Shown in pieces: positions 9,669 to 20,312 of a stretch of DNA of 64,000 nt (the first letter of the stretch is position 1; each line of letters starts with the position of its first letter). A program made the translations under genes and the position numbers. Under the pieces are notes generated by a model. That model searched no databases, was not told the origin of the DNA, and saw only the letters and a list, made by a program, of their open reading frames with translations. Source of the DNA: an uncultured Maribacter sp. (lineage in GTDB: Bacteria; Bacteroidota; Bacteroidia; Flavobacteriales; Flavobacteriaceae); NCBI GenBank assembly GCA_947498505.1, contig CANMKG010000002.1, positions 496,001 to 560,000 of the forward strand, read 5' to 3'.

Positions 9669-12272
9669 GTGGCATTACTTAGACAATTATTAACTACCCT
9701 TTTATTATTTATTACCACTTTAACTATTGCTCAGGAGACTTCTTATGAGAATGGTAAAAAGTATATCTTAGGAGGACTAGAAGTAACGGGATTACAAAGT
9801 TATAATGAGCAAACCGTTAAAACCTATACAGGTTTAAGAGTTGGTCAACCCATAACCTTACCAGGCGATCAAATTAGCGAAGTAATCAATAAACTTTGGG
9901 GGCTAGAACTTTTTAGTAAAATAGATTTTTACATCACAAATGTTGAAGGAGAAAAAGCCTTTTTAGAACTTAACATTATAGAGCGTCCAACACTTTCCGA
10001 TGTTACGGTTATTGGAGTGAAAAAACGTAAAACAGACGAAATTCTTAAGGATACTGATCTTAAAAAAGGGAAAAAAATTACTAAGAGTTTAATTGCGAAC
10101 ACAAAAAATTACCTACAAAATAAATATAAAAAGAAAGGTTTTTTTAATACCAAAGTTAACATTGCGGTTAAAAATGACACCTCGGAAGTTAATGGGCAAA
10201 AAATGCTTGTTACCATAGACAAGGGAAAAAAGGTTAAAATTAAAGACATCGTTTTTGAAGGTAATAGTGAGCTTAAATCTAAAAAGTTACGCAAAGCCCT
10301 TAAGAAAACTAAAAGAAAAGTATTTGGGCGTTTTTGGAAAGCTTCAAAATATATTGAAGAAGAGTATGTTAAGGATAAGTCCCTTCTAGTTGATAAGTAT
10401 GCTGAAAACGGATATCGTGATGCTAGAATTATTTCAGATTCCATAATCAAGGTAGATAATAAACACATTCTCTTGAAATTTAAGGTAGAAGAGGGGAATA
10501 AATATTATTTTGGAGATATAGATTTTGTTGGAAATACGGTATATACAGACAGGCAATTACATGCGGTTCTTGGACTTAAAAAAGGAGAAACCTATAATGG
10601 GGTCTTGTTAAGAGAACGGATTGCAGATGATTCTAAGCCGGAGCCTAATGATGTTACTAGTTTGTATCAAAATAATGGATATTTATTTTCTAACATTAAT
10701 CCAGTAGAAGTTTCCGCGCAGAATGATACTATTAATTTTGAGATTAGAATTGTTGAAGGAAAAGAAACCTTTCTGGATCATGTTACTGTCACTGGTAATG
10801 ATAAAACTAATGATCATGTAATTTTTAGAGAGCTGCGAACACGTCCAGGTCAACGTTATAATAAATCTGATATTATTAGAAGTATTAGAGAACTTGGGCA
10901 ATTAGGATTTTTTGATGCTGAACAAATAAAGCCAGATATTGTAAATCCAAATCCAAATGCAGGTACAGTAGATTTAGGATTTAGCCTTGTTGAATCTGGT
11001 TCCAGTCAAATAGAATTGCAAGGTGGTTATGGCGGTGGAGGATTTATTGGTACTCTAGGGCTTTCGTTTAATAATTTTTCTGCAAGAAATTTATTTAATA
11101 AAAAAGCTTACAAGCCAGTTCCCATGGGTGATGGTCAAACGTTTGCATTGCGCTTGCAGGCGAGTAGAACTTTTAGAGTATATAGTCTTAATTTTTCAGA
11201 ACCTTGGCTAGGAGGTAAAAAACCTGTACGTTTTAATTTATCATTTTCTAGAACTCAGCAATTTGGAGCCAATTTTGGATCTAGAGGAAGGGTAGAGGTT
11301 GATAAGAATAGACAATTTTCAATTACTGGGATAAACGCTGGTTTAGCAAAACGAGTGCAATGGCCAGATGATTATTTTACAATTTCACACTCAATAGGAT
11401 ACCAGATTTATAACTTTAAAAATTATAATATTGGCCTTTTTAATTTTGGAAATGGAAAATCTAATGCATTAACATATACTTTAGGAATTTCAAGAAATGC
11501 AATTTTAGGTGGGCGAATTTTCCCTAGAGGAGGGTCTAATTTTGAAATCACCGCTAAGTTTACGCCACCGTATTCTCTTTTTTCTAACAAAGACTTTAAA
11601 TCGTTTAAGGAAACTAGTGATGAGCTTAATAAGCAGAGACTTGTTAGAGCTTTAACCACTGATGAATTAACGGCTTTAGAAGAATCAGATCAAGAGCGCT
11701 TTCGTTGGTTAGAATATTACAAACTTAAGTTTAAAGGAGATTGGTATACTACTTTAGCAGGTTCTGCTGACAAATCTTTGGTACTTAGAGCTAATGCAGA
11801 ATTTGGAATGTTAGGCAACTATAACAGTGATGTTGGTGATGTTCCTTTTGAACGTTTTTATGTTGGAGGAGATGGTTTAGGAAACTTTACATTGGATGGT
11901 AGAGATGTTGTTCAATTAAGGGGATACGAAAATCAATCCCTAACACCTGTTAATTCAAGTGGGCAATCACAAGGTGGTTTAGCTTATAATAAGTTTTCAA
12001 TGGAACTTAGGTATCCTTTAACTTTAAAACCTTCAGCTTCAATATATGGTCTTGCTTTTTTAGAAGGTGGAAATGCTTTTGGCAATTTTCAAGAGTTTAA
12101 TCCGTTTCAATTAAAACGTTCGGCGGGAGTGGGGTTACGAATTTTTATGCCAGCATTTGGTTTATTGGGAATTGATTTTGGATATGGGTTTGATGAAGAT
12201 CTTCGAATTCAATCTCAAGGTGCAGGGCCTAGTGGCTGGCAAACACACTTCATTATTGGCCAACAGTTTTGA
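9669..12272 (+). CDS. bamA: Outer membrane protein assembly factor BamA (POTRA plus barrel); start uncertain, GTG 9669 or TTG 9627
   Basis: POTRA repeats (GLEVTGLQSYNEQTV..., DIVFEGNSELKSKKL...), C-terminal barrel ending WQTHFIIGQQF; position after uppS. Confidence 0.93.
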   Translation: MALLRQLLTTLLLFITTLTIAQETSYENGKKYILGGLEVTGLQSYNEQTVKTYTGLRVGQPITLPGDQISEVINKLWGLELFSKIDFYITNVEGEKAFLELNIIERPTLSDVTVIGVKKRKTDEILKDTDLKKGKKITKSLIANTKNYLQNKYKKKGFFNTKVNIAVKNDTSEVNGQKMLVTIDKGKKVKIKDIVFEGNSELKSKKLRKALKKTKRKVFGRFWKASKYIEEEYVKDKSLLVDKYAENGYRDARIISDSIIKVDNKHILLKFKVEEGNKYYFGDIDFVGNTVYTDRQLHAVLGLKKGETYNGVLLRERIADDSKPEPNDVTSLYQNNGYLFSNINPVEVSAQNDTINFEIRIVEGKETFLDHVTVTGNDKTNDHVIFRELRTRPGQRYNKSDIIRSIRELGQLGFFDAEQIKPDIVNPNPNAGTVDLGFSLVESGSSQIELQGGYGGGGFIGTLGLSFNNFSARNLFNKKAYKPVPMGDGQTFALRLQASRTFRVYSLNFSEPWLGGKKPVRFNLSFSRTQQFGANFGSRGRVEVDKNRQFSITGINAGLAKRVQWPDDYFTISHSIGYQIYNFKNYNIGLFNFGNGKSNALTYTLGISRNAILGGRIFPRGGSNFEITAKFTPPYSLFSNKDFKSFKETSDELNKQRLVRALTTDELTALEESDQERFRWLEYYKLKFKGDWYTTLAGSADKSLVLRANAEFGMLGNYNSDVGDVPFERFYVGGDGLGNFTLDGRDVVQLRGYENQSLTPVNSSGQSQGGLAYNKFSMELRYPLTLKPSASIYGLAFLEGGNAFGNFQEFNPFQLKRSAGVGLRIFMPAFGLLGIDFGYGFDEDLRIQSQGAGPSGWQTHFIIGQQF

Positions 12273-12373
12273 TTTATTTATGGTTCGAAAATATGTCCAA
12301 TGCTAATTAGTTCATTTATATAGTTTTAGTATTTTTGGCACGATATTTTCTATTAGATTAAACAATATCAAAA

Positions 12374-13204
12374 ATGAAAGCAAAAACAAAGGTTCTTTTT
12401 TTAGTTTCAACAGTACTCTTTTCGGTATTTACATATGCTCAAAGAGGGGTTAGAATGGCTTATGTTGATATGGAATATATTCTTGAAAATGTTGAGGAGT
12501 ATAGAGATGCAACAGAGCAGTTGGCAACAAAGGTTCAAAAGTGGAAGGTTGAGATTGAGCAAAAACAAAGTGTTGTTGAGCAGATGAAAAAAGATCTTAT
12601 GGCGGAAAAGGTTTTATTAACCAATGAGCTTATTGCTGAGAGAGAAGAAGAGATTTTGTTGTTGGAAAAAGAAATGTTGGAATATCAGCAAGATAGGTTT
12701 GGCCCGCAAGGGGATTTGGTTTTGCAAAAAAGAAGGTTAATACAACCTATTCAAGATCAGGTTTTTAATGAGGTTCAAAAAATAGGAACAAATAAAAAAT
12801 ATGATTTTATTTTTGATAAATCTGCGGATGTTGTAATGTTGTATTCTCAAAAACGGCACGATATTAGTGATTTAGTTTTGAGAGCTATAGCAAGAACTAG
12901 GAAAATTAGTAAGCCAAAGAAAAAAGCTAAGACAAGATTAGAAGAGTTTGATAGAGAGGAAACGGAGAAGGAAATAAGCGAAGAATTAAAGGCAAGGCAA
13001 GAGCGTTCTAAAGAGGCTAGTGAAACTAGAGCCAAAACAGCAGAAGCTAAAAGAGCTGAACAGTTGAAGTTAAGAGAAGAGCGTAAAAAAGCTTATGAAG
13101 CGCGCAGAAAAAAATTATTAGAAGAGCGAGAAGCAAAAAGAAAAGCTAAACAAGAAGAAAGAAAAAAAACTGAAGACGAGTCTGAAGAGGATAACGATAA
13201 GTAA
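12374..13204 (+). CDS. OmpH/Skp family periplasmic chaperone with long charged C-terminus
   Basis: Signal peptide, RMAYVDMEYILENVEEY, coiled-coil, then Lys/Glu/Arg-rich tail; follows bamA. Confidence 0.87.
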   Translation: MKAKTKVLFLVSTVLFSVFTYAQRGVRMAYVDMEYILENVEEYRDATEQLATKVQKWKVEIEQKQSVVEQMKKDLMAEKVLLTNELIAEREEEILLLEKEMLEYQQDRFGPQGDLVLQKRRLIQPIQDQVFNEVQKIGTNKKYDFIFDKSADVVMLYSQKRHDISDLVLRAIARTRKISKPKKKAKTRLEEFDREETEKEISEELKARQERSKEASETRAKTAEAKRAEQLKLREERKKAYEARRKKLLEEREAKRKAKQEERKKTEDESEEDNDK

Positions 13205-13238
13205 TAATCACTAACATATATTAACACTCAAAATAGAA

Positions 13239-13757
13239 TTGAAAATCATGAAAAATGTAAGAAAGATAGTTGTAGCATTAGTTTTGTTTATTTCAGCTGC
13301 AAGTTTTGTAAATGCACAAAGTAAAATTGCTCATATAGATGTTACAAAATTATTAGCAGATATGCCTGCAATGAAAGCTGCTGAAGCGGAACTTAAAAAG
13401 TTGCAAGAAACATATGGTGCAGATATACAAGCTTCAATGACGGAGTTAAAAAATAAATATACGCAGTACCAAAATGAGGCGCCTTCTAAATCAAAAGAAG
13501 AAAATGAAAAAAGAGCGGTAGAGCTTCAAGGGTATGAGAAAAGTATTGGTGAAGCGCAGCAGTCTGCTCAACAAGAACTGCAGAAAAAACAGCAAGAACT
13601 TTTTGCTCCTATTTCAGAGAAAGCAAAAGCGGCTATTGAAAAAGTTGCTGCTGCACAAGGTATTGATTATGTAATTGATGCTCAAGTTGGTGGTGGATTA
13701 ATAGTTGCAAAAGGAAAAGATCTTTTAGCAGAGGTTAAAAAAGAGTTAGGGTTCTAA
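13239..13757 (+). CDS. OmpH/Skp family periplasmic chaperone
   Basis: KIAHIDVTKLLADMPAMKAAEAELKKLQ...IDYVIDAQVGGGLIVAKGKDL. Probable start at the second Met (13245). Confidence 0.9.
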   Translation: MKIMKNVRKIVVALVLFISAASFVNAQSKIAHIDVTKLLADMPAMKAAEAELKKLQETYGADIQASMTELKNKYTQYQNEAPSKSKEENEKRAVELQGYEKSIGEAQQSAQQELQKKQQELFAPISEKAKAAIEKVAAAQGIDYVIDAQVGGGLIVAKGKDLLAEVKKELGF

Positions 13758-13780
13758 AAGGAACATTACATAGAATAACA

Positions 13781-13810
13781 AAAAGCCATTCAGATTTCTG
13801 AATGGCTTTT
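13781..13810. terminator. Bidirectional terminator between convergent ompH and GT2 genes
   Basis: AAAAGCCATTCAGA-TT-TCTGAATGGCTTTT, perfect 14-bp stem with A/T tracts on both sides. Confidence 0.88.
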
Positions 13811-13813
13811 TGT

Positions 13814-14665
13814 TTAGAATAATTTTTTTCGAATCCCTTGCCAACGTAATTTTCGTATAAAAGTACTTTCTTCTCTAGTTACTAAAAAAGGAGTATTATC
13901 CTTTTTTGCTTTATAAAAGCCTTCCATGTTATTGAAAAACACACGCAGGTTTTTATGTTTTAAAGCCATTTTTAAAGAAGCTATGGTTGTTATTAAAAGG
14001 CCATAATTCATAGTGTACATGGCCTTGCCTTGAAGTATTCTTGCCTTTTTGTTATAAGCATTTCCTGTGGGTCTAAGGTGTTTTACTTTTAGGGTTTCGT
14101 CTGTAGTTATTTTAAAGCCGTGAAATTGAGCTAAAAGTTCATCTATGGTATCCCAACCCATAGCGGATTTTAATCCGCCTATGGCTTTAAAACAATCTTT
14201 AGAGTATGCCTTAAAGGCTCCTCTAACGTGGTCTTTGTTCATTGGGTGGTTAAGCAGCCATTCTTGCGAATCGTTTTTTTCATATGCAAATCCACCGGCA
14301 ATACCCACCTTTGAGTTTTTTACAAAAATTTGAGATATTGATTCAAAATAATTATTAGGTAGAATTATATCCGCATCCAGTTTTACGATAAAATTGTAGT
14401 CCACATCCAGTACATCAAAGCCTTTGTTAAACGCGTTTATTACTTTGCTTCCTGGCATATGAGCAGTTGATGAGACTGTGTTTAGTTTTTGGAAAAAATC
14501 GTTTTTCGAAATATAACTATCAATTATATTTTCCGTATCGTCCGTTGAGTTATCATTTACAATGATTACTTTTTGAGGCAGTAAAGTTTGAGATAGAATG
14601 GAATCTAACGTAAGTGCTATAAAATCTTGCTCGTTATGAGCTGGTATAACTATACAGTATTTCAT
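13814..14665 (-). CDS. Glycosyltransferase family 2 protein
   Basis: YCIVIPAHNEQDFIALTLDSILSQTLLPQKVIIVNDNSTDDT; FIVKLDADIILP (DxD). Confidence 0.9.
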   Translation of the reverse strand: MKYCIVIPAHNEQDFIALTLDSILSQTLLPQKVIIVNDNSTDDTENIIDSYISKNDFFQKLNTVSSTAHMPGSKVINAFNKGFDVLDVDYNFIVKLDADIILPNNYFESISQIFVKNSKVGIAGGFAYEKNDSQEWLLNHPMNKDHVRGAFKAYSKDCFKAIGGLKSAMGWDTIDELLAQFHGFKITTDETLKVKHLRPTGNAYNKKARILQGKAMYTMNYGLLITTIASLKMALKHKNLRVFFNNMEGFYKAKKDNTPFLVTREESTFIRKLRWQGIRKKLF

Positions 14666-15192
14666 ATTTTTTTACGTTCCGCGTAAACAATGTAATATCT
14701 TGGAGTTATGCTACGTAATAAAGGTCTAAAACCAATTTTTTTCACAGGGTTAGTCCATTTTTCTGAGGCTTTAATTTCCCAACCAGATTTTTCTAATAGC
14801 CAGTTAAATTGCCAATCCTCAAACTCATGATAATGTCTATCCCATGGGTCTGTTTTACTTTGGTAGGCTGACGAGAACCATAAACGTAGGGGTATGCTAG
14901 CTACAAGTTTGTTACCTTTAATTTCCCTTAAAACATTGAAGGGAGCTATCAGGTGTTCAAAAATTTCAAAAGCCGTTACAACGTCTGTTGTGGATGATTG
15001 TATATTTTTGAAATCAATATCTAAATCTTCTCCTTGAGTATTGGTTACCTGATAACCTCTTTCTATCATAATTTTAGAGAAAGGATTTTCAACACCTAAA
15101 TCTAAAATAGACTGGTCTTTTGAAACATATTTTTCGAGAAAATTTATGGTGTTTTTAAACCTCTTGTTTGGAAACGTTTTTTCGTACATCAA
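14662..15192 (-). CDS. SAM-dependent methyltransferase-like protein
   Basis: ILDLGVENPFSKIMIERGYQVTNTQGEDLDID...DVVTAFEIFEHLIAPFNVLREI; overlaps GT2 by 4 bp. Confidence 0.78.
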   Translation of the reverse strand: MMYEKTFPNKRFKNTINFLEKYVSKDQSILDLGVENPFSKIMIERGYQVTNTQGEDLDIDFKNIQSSTTDVVTAFEIFEHLIAPFNVLREIKGNKLVASIPLRLWFSSAYQSKTDPWDRHYHEFEDWQFNWLLEKSGWEIKASEKWTNPVKKIGFRPLLRSITPRYYIVYAERKKI

Positions 15193-15253
15193 TAGCTAAA
15201 ATTAATACCGACGAAGGTATAAAAATAACCTCTAGGAACGTAGCAGAAACATT

Positions 15254-16315
15254 TTATACTTTATAAACTATTGCATTGACATTCATTCCAGCTCCAACAC
15301 TTGCGAAAATTACGATATCACCTTTTTTAATTTCTTGGTTTTCCAATTCTCCATGCTTAACCATATCAAGAAGGGTGGGTATAGTGGCAACGGAACTATT
15401 TCCTAGTTTTTTAATGCACATAGGCATTATTCCATTAGGCAAGGTGTTGATACCGTACAACTGATAAAAACGCTGTATAATTGCTTCATCCATTTTTTCG
15501 TTAGCTTGATGAAGAAAAACTTTTTTAACGTCACTAATTGGAATATTACTGTTGTCTAAACAACTTTTCATGGCTGCAGGAACATGTGTTAAAGCAAATT
15601 CATATATTTTTCGCCCTAACATTTTTATGTAACTATTAGGGTCGTCACTTTCTGGTTTGTATGTTTTTCCATAATACAGGTAGTTTGCCTCTTCATTCGC
15701 ATAAGTTGCGCTTTCGTGAAACAAAATTTCTCCTGCGTTTTTCTTTTCTTCAATTACTGTGGCTCCAGCTCCATCAGCAAAAATCATTGAATCGCGATCA
15801 TATTTGTCTACCACTCTTGAAAGCGTTTCCGCTCCAATTACTAGACATTTTTTAGCAATGCCACTTTTAATAAAAGCATTTGCCTGAATTACGCCTTCAA
15901 CCCAACCAGGGCAGCCAAAAATTAAATCATATGCTACACATTTTGGGTTTTTAATTCTAAGGTGATGTTTTATTCGGGTTGCTATACTTGGAATAACGTC
16001 TGATTGGTTAGAACCACTAACAACATCTCCGAAATTATGAGCAACAATTATATAATCTATTTCTTCTTTAGAAATGCCAGCATCTTCAATTGCTTTTTCA
16101 GCGGCAAGAAAACCAATATCCGAAGTTGTAAATTCTGGTTTTACATACCTTCTTTCGTCAATACCGGTTATAGCTTTAAACTTTCTTATAATTGTTTTAG
16201 TGTCTGATTTTATGTCAGAACCGTCATCATTTAAAAATTTATGATTTACAAAATCCTCATTCTTCGCAATTTGAGAAGGCACATAACTGCCTGTTCCCGT
16301 AATAGTAACTCCCAT
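15254..16315 (-). CDS. 3-oxoacyl-ACP synthase III (FabH/KAS III) family protein
   Basis: 353 aa; catalytic Cys (FGCPGWVEG), His (FLHQANEKM), Asn (LGNSSVATIP) all present. Confidence 0.88.
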   Translation of the reverse strand: MGVTITGTGSYVPSQIAKNEDFVNHKFLNDDGSDIKSDTKTIIRKFKAITGIDERRYVKPEFTTSDIGFLAAEKAIEDAGISKEEIDYIIVAHNFGDVVSGSNQSDVIPSIATRIKHHLRIKNPKCVAYDLIFGCPGWVEGVIQANAFIKSGIAKKCLVIGAETLSRVVDKYDRDSMIFADGAGATVIEEKKNAGEILFHESATYANEEANYLYYGKTYKPESDDPNSYIKMLGRKIYEFALTHVPAAMKSCLDNSNIPISDVKKVFLHQANEKMDEAIIQRFYQLYGINTLPNGIMPMCIKKLGNSSVATIPTLLDMVKHGELENQEIKKGDIVIFASVGAGMNVNAIVYKV

Positions 16316-16363
16316 ACTTCATTTTTTGTATAAATACAAAGTACAGAAATGAAACCGTATTTA

Positions 16364-16375
16364 TATGCATGCATA
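16364..16375. promoter_or_regulatory. 12-bp palindrome TATGCATGCATA, putative operator
   Basis: Identical to the copy at 4959-4970; 48 bp upstream of the KAS III-like start codon. Confidence 0.4.
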
Positions 16376-16480
16376 ACAAAATGTTACGATGGTCAGTACG
16401 TAATTTTGAAAAAAGTAAAAATCAACCTCGAATTCGTTTTTTGTTAAAAGCCTTATGTTTATTGCGGTTTGTGATTTTTT

Positions 16481-19333
16481 TTAGACCTCTGCGTAAGTTT
16501 CAATAGGTGTACAGGTACAAATTAAATTACGATCTCCATAAGCGTCATCAACCCTTCTAACCGATGGCCAAAATTTGTTTTCCGCAACATAAGAAAGTGG
16601 ATATGCAGCTTGCTGTCTTGAATAGGGGAAATCCCATTTGTCAGTGGTAAGCATAGCCAGCGTATGCGGTGCATTTTTGAGTGGGTTATTAGTATTTTCC
16701 GAGTTTGTTTCATCGATTTCTGCACGGATGGAAAGCATAGCATCACAGAACCTATCTAACTCAGAAAGACTTTCACTTTCCGTCGGTTCAATCATTAATG
16801 TTCCAGCAACCGGGAAAGAAACTGTTGGAGCGTGAAAACCATAATCCATTAGTCGTTTCGCAATATCACTAACCTCTATTCCATTTTGTTTAAAAGGTCT
16901 GCAGTCAATAATCATTTCGTGAGCAGCTCTTCCTTTTTCTCCTGTATAAAGTACGTCGTACTTGCTACTTAAACGCTCTTTAATATAATTGGCATTAAGA
17001 ATGGCCATTTTTGTAGAATGGGTTAAACCATTTTCGCCTAACATTTTTATATAGCTATAAGAAATAAGGCAAACTAAAGAGCTTCCCCATGGAGCCGCAG
17101 AAATTGCTGAAATTCCATTTTTGCCTCCCGTTTTTATGACAGGATTGGTAGGTAAAAATGGAGTTAGTTGTTCCGCAACACATATTGGTCCAACTCCAGG
17201 TCCGCCGCCTCCATGAGGTATTGCGAAAGTTTTGTGAAGATTAAGGTGGCAAACATCAGCACCAATAGTTGCAGGATTAGTTAAGCCTACCTGTGCGTTC
17301 ATGTTTGCACCATCCATGTACACTTGACCACCATGGTCATGAATTAATTTTGTAATACTTTTTATTGAAGATTCAAAAACACCATGAGTAGAAGGGTAGG
17401 TAATCATTAGAGCGGCAAGGTTTGCAGCGTGTAGATTTACCTTTTCTTCTAAATCTATTAAATCAATGTTTCCTTTTTCGTCTGTTTTGGTTACTACCAC
17501 TTTCATGCCTGCCATTACTGCTGAAGCTGGATTTGTACCATGTGCTGATGCAGGAATTATACAAATATTGCGATTGTTTTCACCTCTAGATTCGTGGTAA
17601 GCCTTTATTGTCATAAGTCCGGCATATTCTCCTTGTGCTCCAGAGTTTGGTTGTAAAGATGTAGCATGAAAACCAGTAATGATGCTTAAATAATCTTCTA
17701 GTTCGGTAAGAATGGTTTGGTATCCTTTGGCTTGATTTATAGGGACAAAAGGATGAATGTTTCCCCATTCTGCCCAACTTAGTGGTAGCATTTGTGTGGC
17801 AGCATTTAACTTCATTGTACATGAACCTAGCGAAATCATAGAATGATTTAACGCCAAATCTTTGCGTTCAAGTTTCTTGATATAGCGCATAATTTCCGTT
17901 TCCGAATGGTAAGAGTTAAACGCAGCACTTGTCAAGAACGAAGTATTTCTTTCAACGTTTTTTGTGATTATGTTTTTCTGAATTTCTGTTAACTCATGAA
18001 CATCAGTCCCTTTATTTAACGCAGTAAAGCAAGAAACAATCTCTTTTATATCGTTATGAGTAACAGCTTCATTTAAAGAAATAGAAACTGTGGTTTGGTC
18101 AATGTAATTGAAGTTAATTTCTTTGGATTCAGCTATGGTTTTAAGCTTTTTTGCATCGGAAACCCTCACTTGTATAGTGTCAAAAAAACAAGTGTTTAAT
18201 TGAGTGAACCCAAGTTTGGAAAGAGTGTTACTTAATGTTTGCGCTTTTGAATGGACTTGGTCAGCAATATATTTTAATCCTTTTGGGCCATGATATACGG
18301 CATACATGCCAGCCATAACCGCTAAAAGAACTTGAGCTGTACAAATATTAGATGTAGCTTTGTCTCTTTTAATATGTTGTTCGCGAGTTTGTAATGCCAT
18401 ACGCAGTGCAGGTTTGCCATCTACATCTTTGGTTTGGCCAATTATACGTCCAGGAACACTTCTTTTGTAGGCTTCTTTTGTTGCAAAATAGGCAGCATGT
18501 GGTCCACCATAACCTAAAGGAATTCCAAATCGTTGAGTAGTTCCAACAACTACATGAGCACCAAATTCTCCCGGTGCTTTAAGAGAAACCAAACTTAAAA
18601 TATCTGCTGCAACTGCTACTTTAATTTCAGCCTCGTTTGCTTTGGAAACAAACGCTTCGTAATCATGAACTTGGCCATGTTTTCCAGGATATTGTAAAAT
18701 GGCTCCAAAAAAGTCATCGGAGAAATCAAAACTTTGGTGGTTTCCGATAACAAGCTCAATCCCAAGTGGAGTGGATCTTGTTTGAAGCAGTGCCAGAGTT
18801 TGTGGTAAAATTTCTTCGGATACAAAAAATTTTTTCGTGTTTGTCTTTTTTTGCTGCCTGCTTCTAACATCATATAACATTGTCATTGCTTCAGCCGCTG
18901 CAGTACCTTCGTCCAATAATGATGCGTTGGCAAGTTCCATACCGGTAAGGTCGCATATCATGGTTTGAAAGTTTAGAAGAGCCTCTAAACGACCTTGGGC
19001 AATTTCAGCTTGATACGGAGTGTAGGCAGTATACCATCCTGGATTTTCTAATATATTTCTTTGAATTACGGAAGGTAATACAGATTCATGATACCCTAAT
19101 CCAATGTAAGATTTAAAAACTGTATTGTTTTTGGATAATATTTTAATATGATTCAAGAAGGCATGCTCACTTAAAGGCTCAGGTAATTGTAGGTTTTCTG
19201 TAAGACGAATATCATCAGGGATGGTTTCATTAATAAGTTCATCTATACTGGATACTCCTATTTTACTTAACATTGGCTGAATGTCATTTTCTCCTATTCC
19301 TGTGTGGCGCAATGTAAACACGTCTGTTCTCAT
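16481..19333 (-). CDS. gcvP: Aminomethyl-transferring glycine dehydrogenase (P protein)
   Basis: 950 aa; PLP site [23 protein letters not shown]-terminal [14 protein letters not shown]. Confidence 0.98.
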   Translation of the reverse strand: MRTDVFTLRHTGIGENDIQPMLSKIGVSSIDELINETIPDDIRLTENLQLPEPLSEHAFLNHIKILSKNNTVFKSYIGLGYHESVLPSVIQRNILENPGWYTAYTPYQAEIAQGRLEALLNFQTMICDLTGMELANASLLDEGTAAAEAMTMLYDVRSRQQKKTNTKKFFVSEEILPQTLALLQTRSTPLGIELVIGNHQSFDFSDDFFGAILQYPGKHGQVHDYEAFVSKANEAEIKVAVAADILSLVSLKAPGEFGAHVVVGTTQRFGIPLGYGGPHAAYFATKEAYKRSVPGRIIGQTKDVDGKPALRMALQTREQHIKRDKATSNICTAQVLLAVMAGMYAVYHGPKGLKYIADQVHSKAQTLSNTLSKLGFTQLNTCFFDTIQVRVSDAKKLKTIAESKEINFNYIDQTTVSISLNEAVTHNDIKEIVSCFTALNKGTDVHELTEIQKNIITKNVERNTSFLTSAAFNSYHSETEIMRYIKKLERKDLALNHSMISLGSCTMKLNAATQMLPLSWAEWGNIHPFVPINQAKGYQTILTELEDYLSIITGFHATSLQPNSGAQGEYAGLMTIKAYHESRGENNRNICIIPASAHGTNPASAVMAGMKVVVTKTDEKGNIDLIDLEEKVNLHAANLAALMITYPSTHGVFESSIKSITKLIHDHGGQVYMDGANMNAQVGLTNPATIGADVCHLNLHKTFAIPHGGGGPGVGPICVAEQLTPFLPTNPVIKTGGKNGISAISAAPWGSSLVCLISYSYIKMLGENGLTHSTKMAILNANYIKERLSSKYDVLYTGEKGRAAHEMIIDCRPFKQNGIEVSDIAKRLMDYGFHAPTVSFPVAGTLMIEPTESESLSELDRFCDAMLSIRAEIDETNSENTNNPLKNAPHTLAMLTTDKWDFPYSRQQAAYPLSYVAENKFWPSVRRVDDAYGDRNLICTCTPIETYAEV

Positions 19334-19470
19334 ATATTGTTCAATGAATTTTCATAAAATGTGGGTAAAATTAGGAATTATATTTTAGTAATATTCTAAC
19401 AAAAAGCTTAAGAATGATAAAGTTTTTAACGAAAATGCAAGGTTATAAACACTTTGGTTATTTTTGTTTA

Positions 19471-20292
19471 ATGAATCTGCCTAAACGTATATTTAATTTT
19501 TACTTAGATGCCAGTGTTCATATTGCACTTTCGGTTGTGTGTTTGGTAAAGATTACCGAAATTTTCTTTAGTATTCCAGTAAATAATCATGTAATGTATT
19601 TTTCTTTTTTCGGAACAATATCGTGCTACAATTTTGTGAAGTATGGTGTTGAAGCAAAAAAGTATTTTATAGTATCTGGTACTTACCAAAAAAGAATCCA
19701 GTTTTTTAGCATTTTGGCTTTATGTGGTTCGCTTTATCACGTGTTTTTTCTTACTAAAAGTACATTACTAGTGTTAATTTTGTGTGCATTTTTAACAGGA
19801 TTATATGCCTTGCCAATTTTACCAAAAGCTACAAATTTTAGAAGTTTAAGCGGATTTAAAATTTTCATGGTAGCGTTAGTTTGGACAGGAGTTACAGTGA
19901 TTTTGCCAGTTGTTGAAGCAGGATATGACATTAATGTAAATGTTCTAGTAGAATCTTTTCAAAGAATTTTATTGGTTATTATACTCCTGATTCCCTTTGA
20001 GATTAGGGATCTTAAATTTGATTCACCAGAATTAGGAACAATGCCCCAGCGCTACGGAGTGACAAATAGTAAACTAATAGGAGCATTTGCAGCCGTCCTC
20101 TTTTTTTTTATAACGTATGTAAAAGAAAATATATGGTTTGTAGATGTAATAAGTAAAGGGGTGCTATTTTTACTATTATGGATTGTTCTTTTTATTACAA
20201 AACGTAACCAAAAAAAGTATTTTGCCTCCTTTTGGGTAGAAGCAATACCAATATTTTGGTATATACTAATTGCTGGCTGGACTATTTATTAA
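19471..20292 (+). CDS. UbiA-like polytopic membrane protein (ORF opens at 19414)
   Basis: Multiple TM helices; FEIRDLKFDSPELGTMPQRYG resembles the second Asp-rich motif of UbiA prenyltransferases. Confidence 0.55.
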   Translation: MNLPKRIFNFYLDASVHIALSVVCLVKITEIFFSIPVNNHVMYFSFFGTISCYNFVKYGVEAKKYFIVSGTYQKRIQFFSILALCGSLYHVFFLTKSTLLVLILCAFLTGLYALPILPKATNFRSLSGFKIFMVALVWTGVTVILPVVEAGYDINVNVLVESFQRILLVIILLIPFEIRDLKFDSPELGTMPQRYGVTNSKLIGAFAAVLFFFITYVKENIWFVDVISKGVLFLLLWIVLFITKRNQKKYFASFWVEAIPIFWYILIAGWTIY

Positions 20293-20312
20293 AGTCTTGC
20301 CATAGTCTTTAG

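Noticed and set aside
10109-10468. 119-aa ORF antisense to bamA
   Set aside because: Shadow ORF over POTRA-coding sequence.
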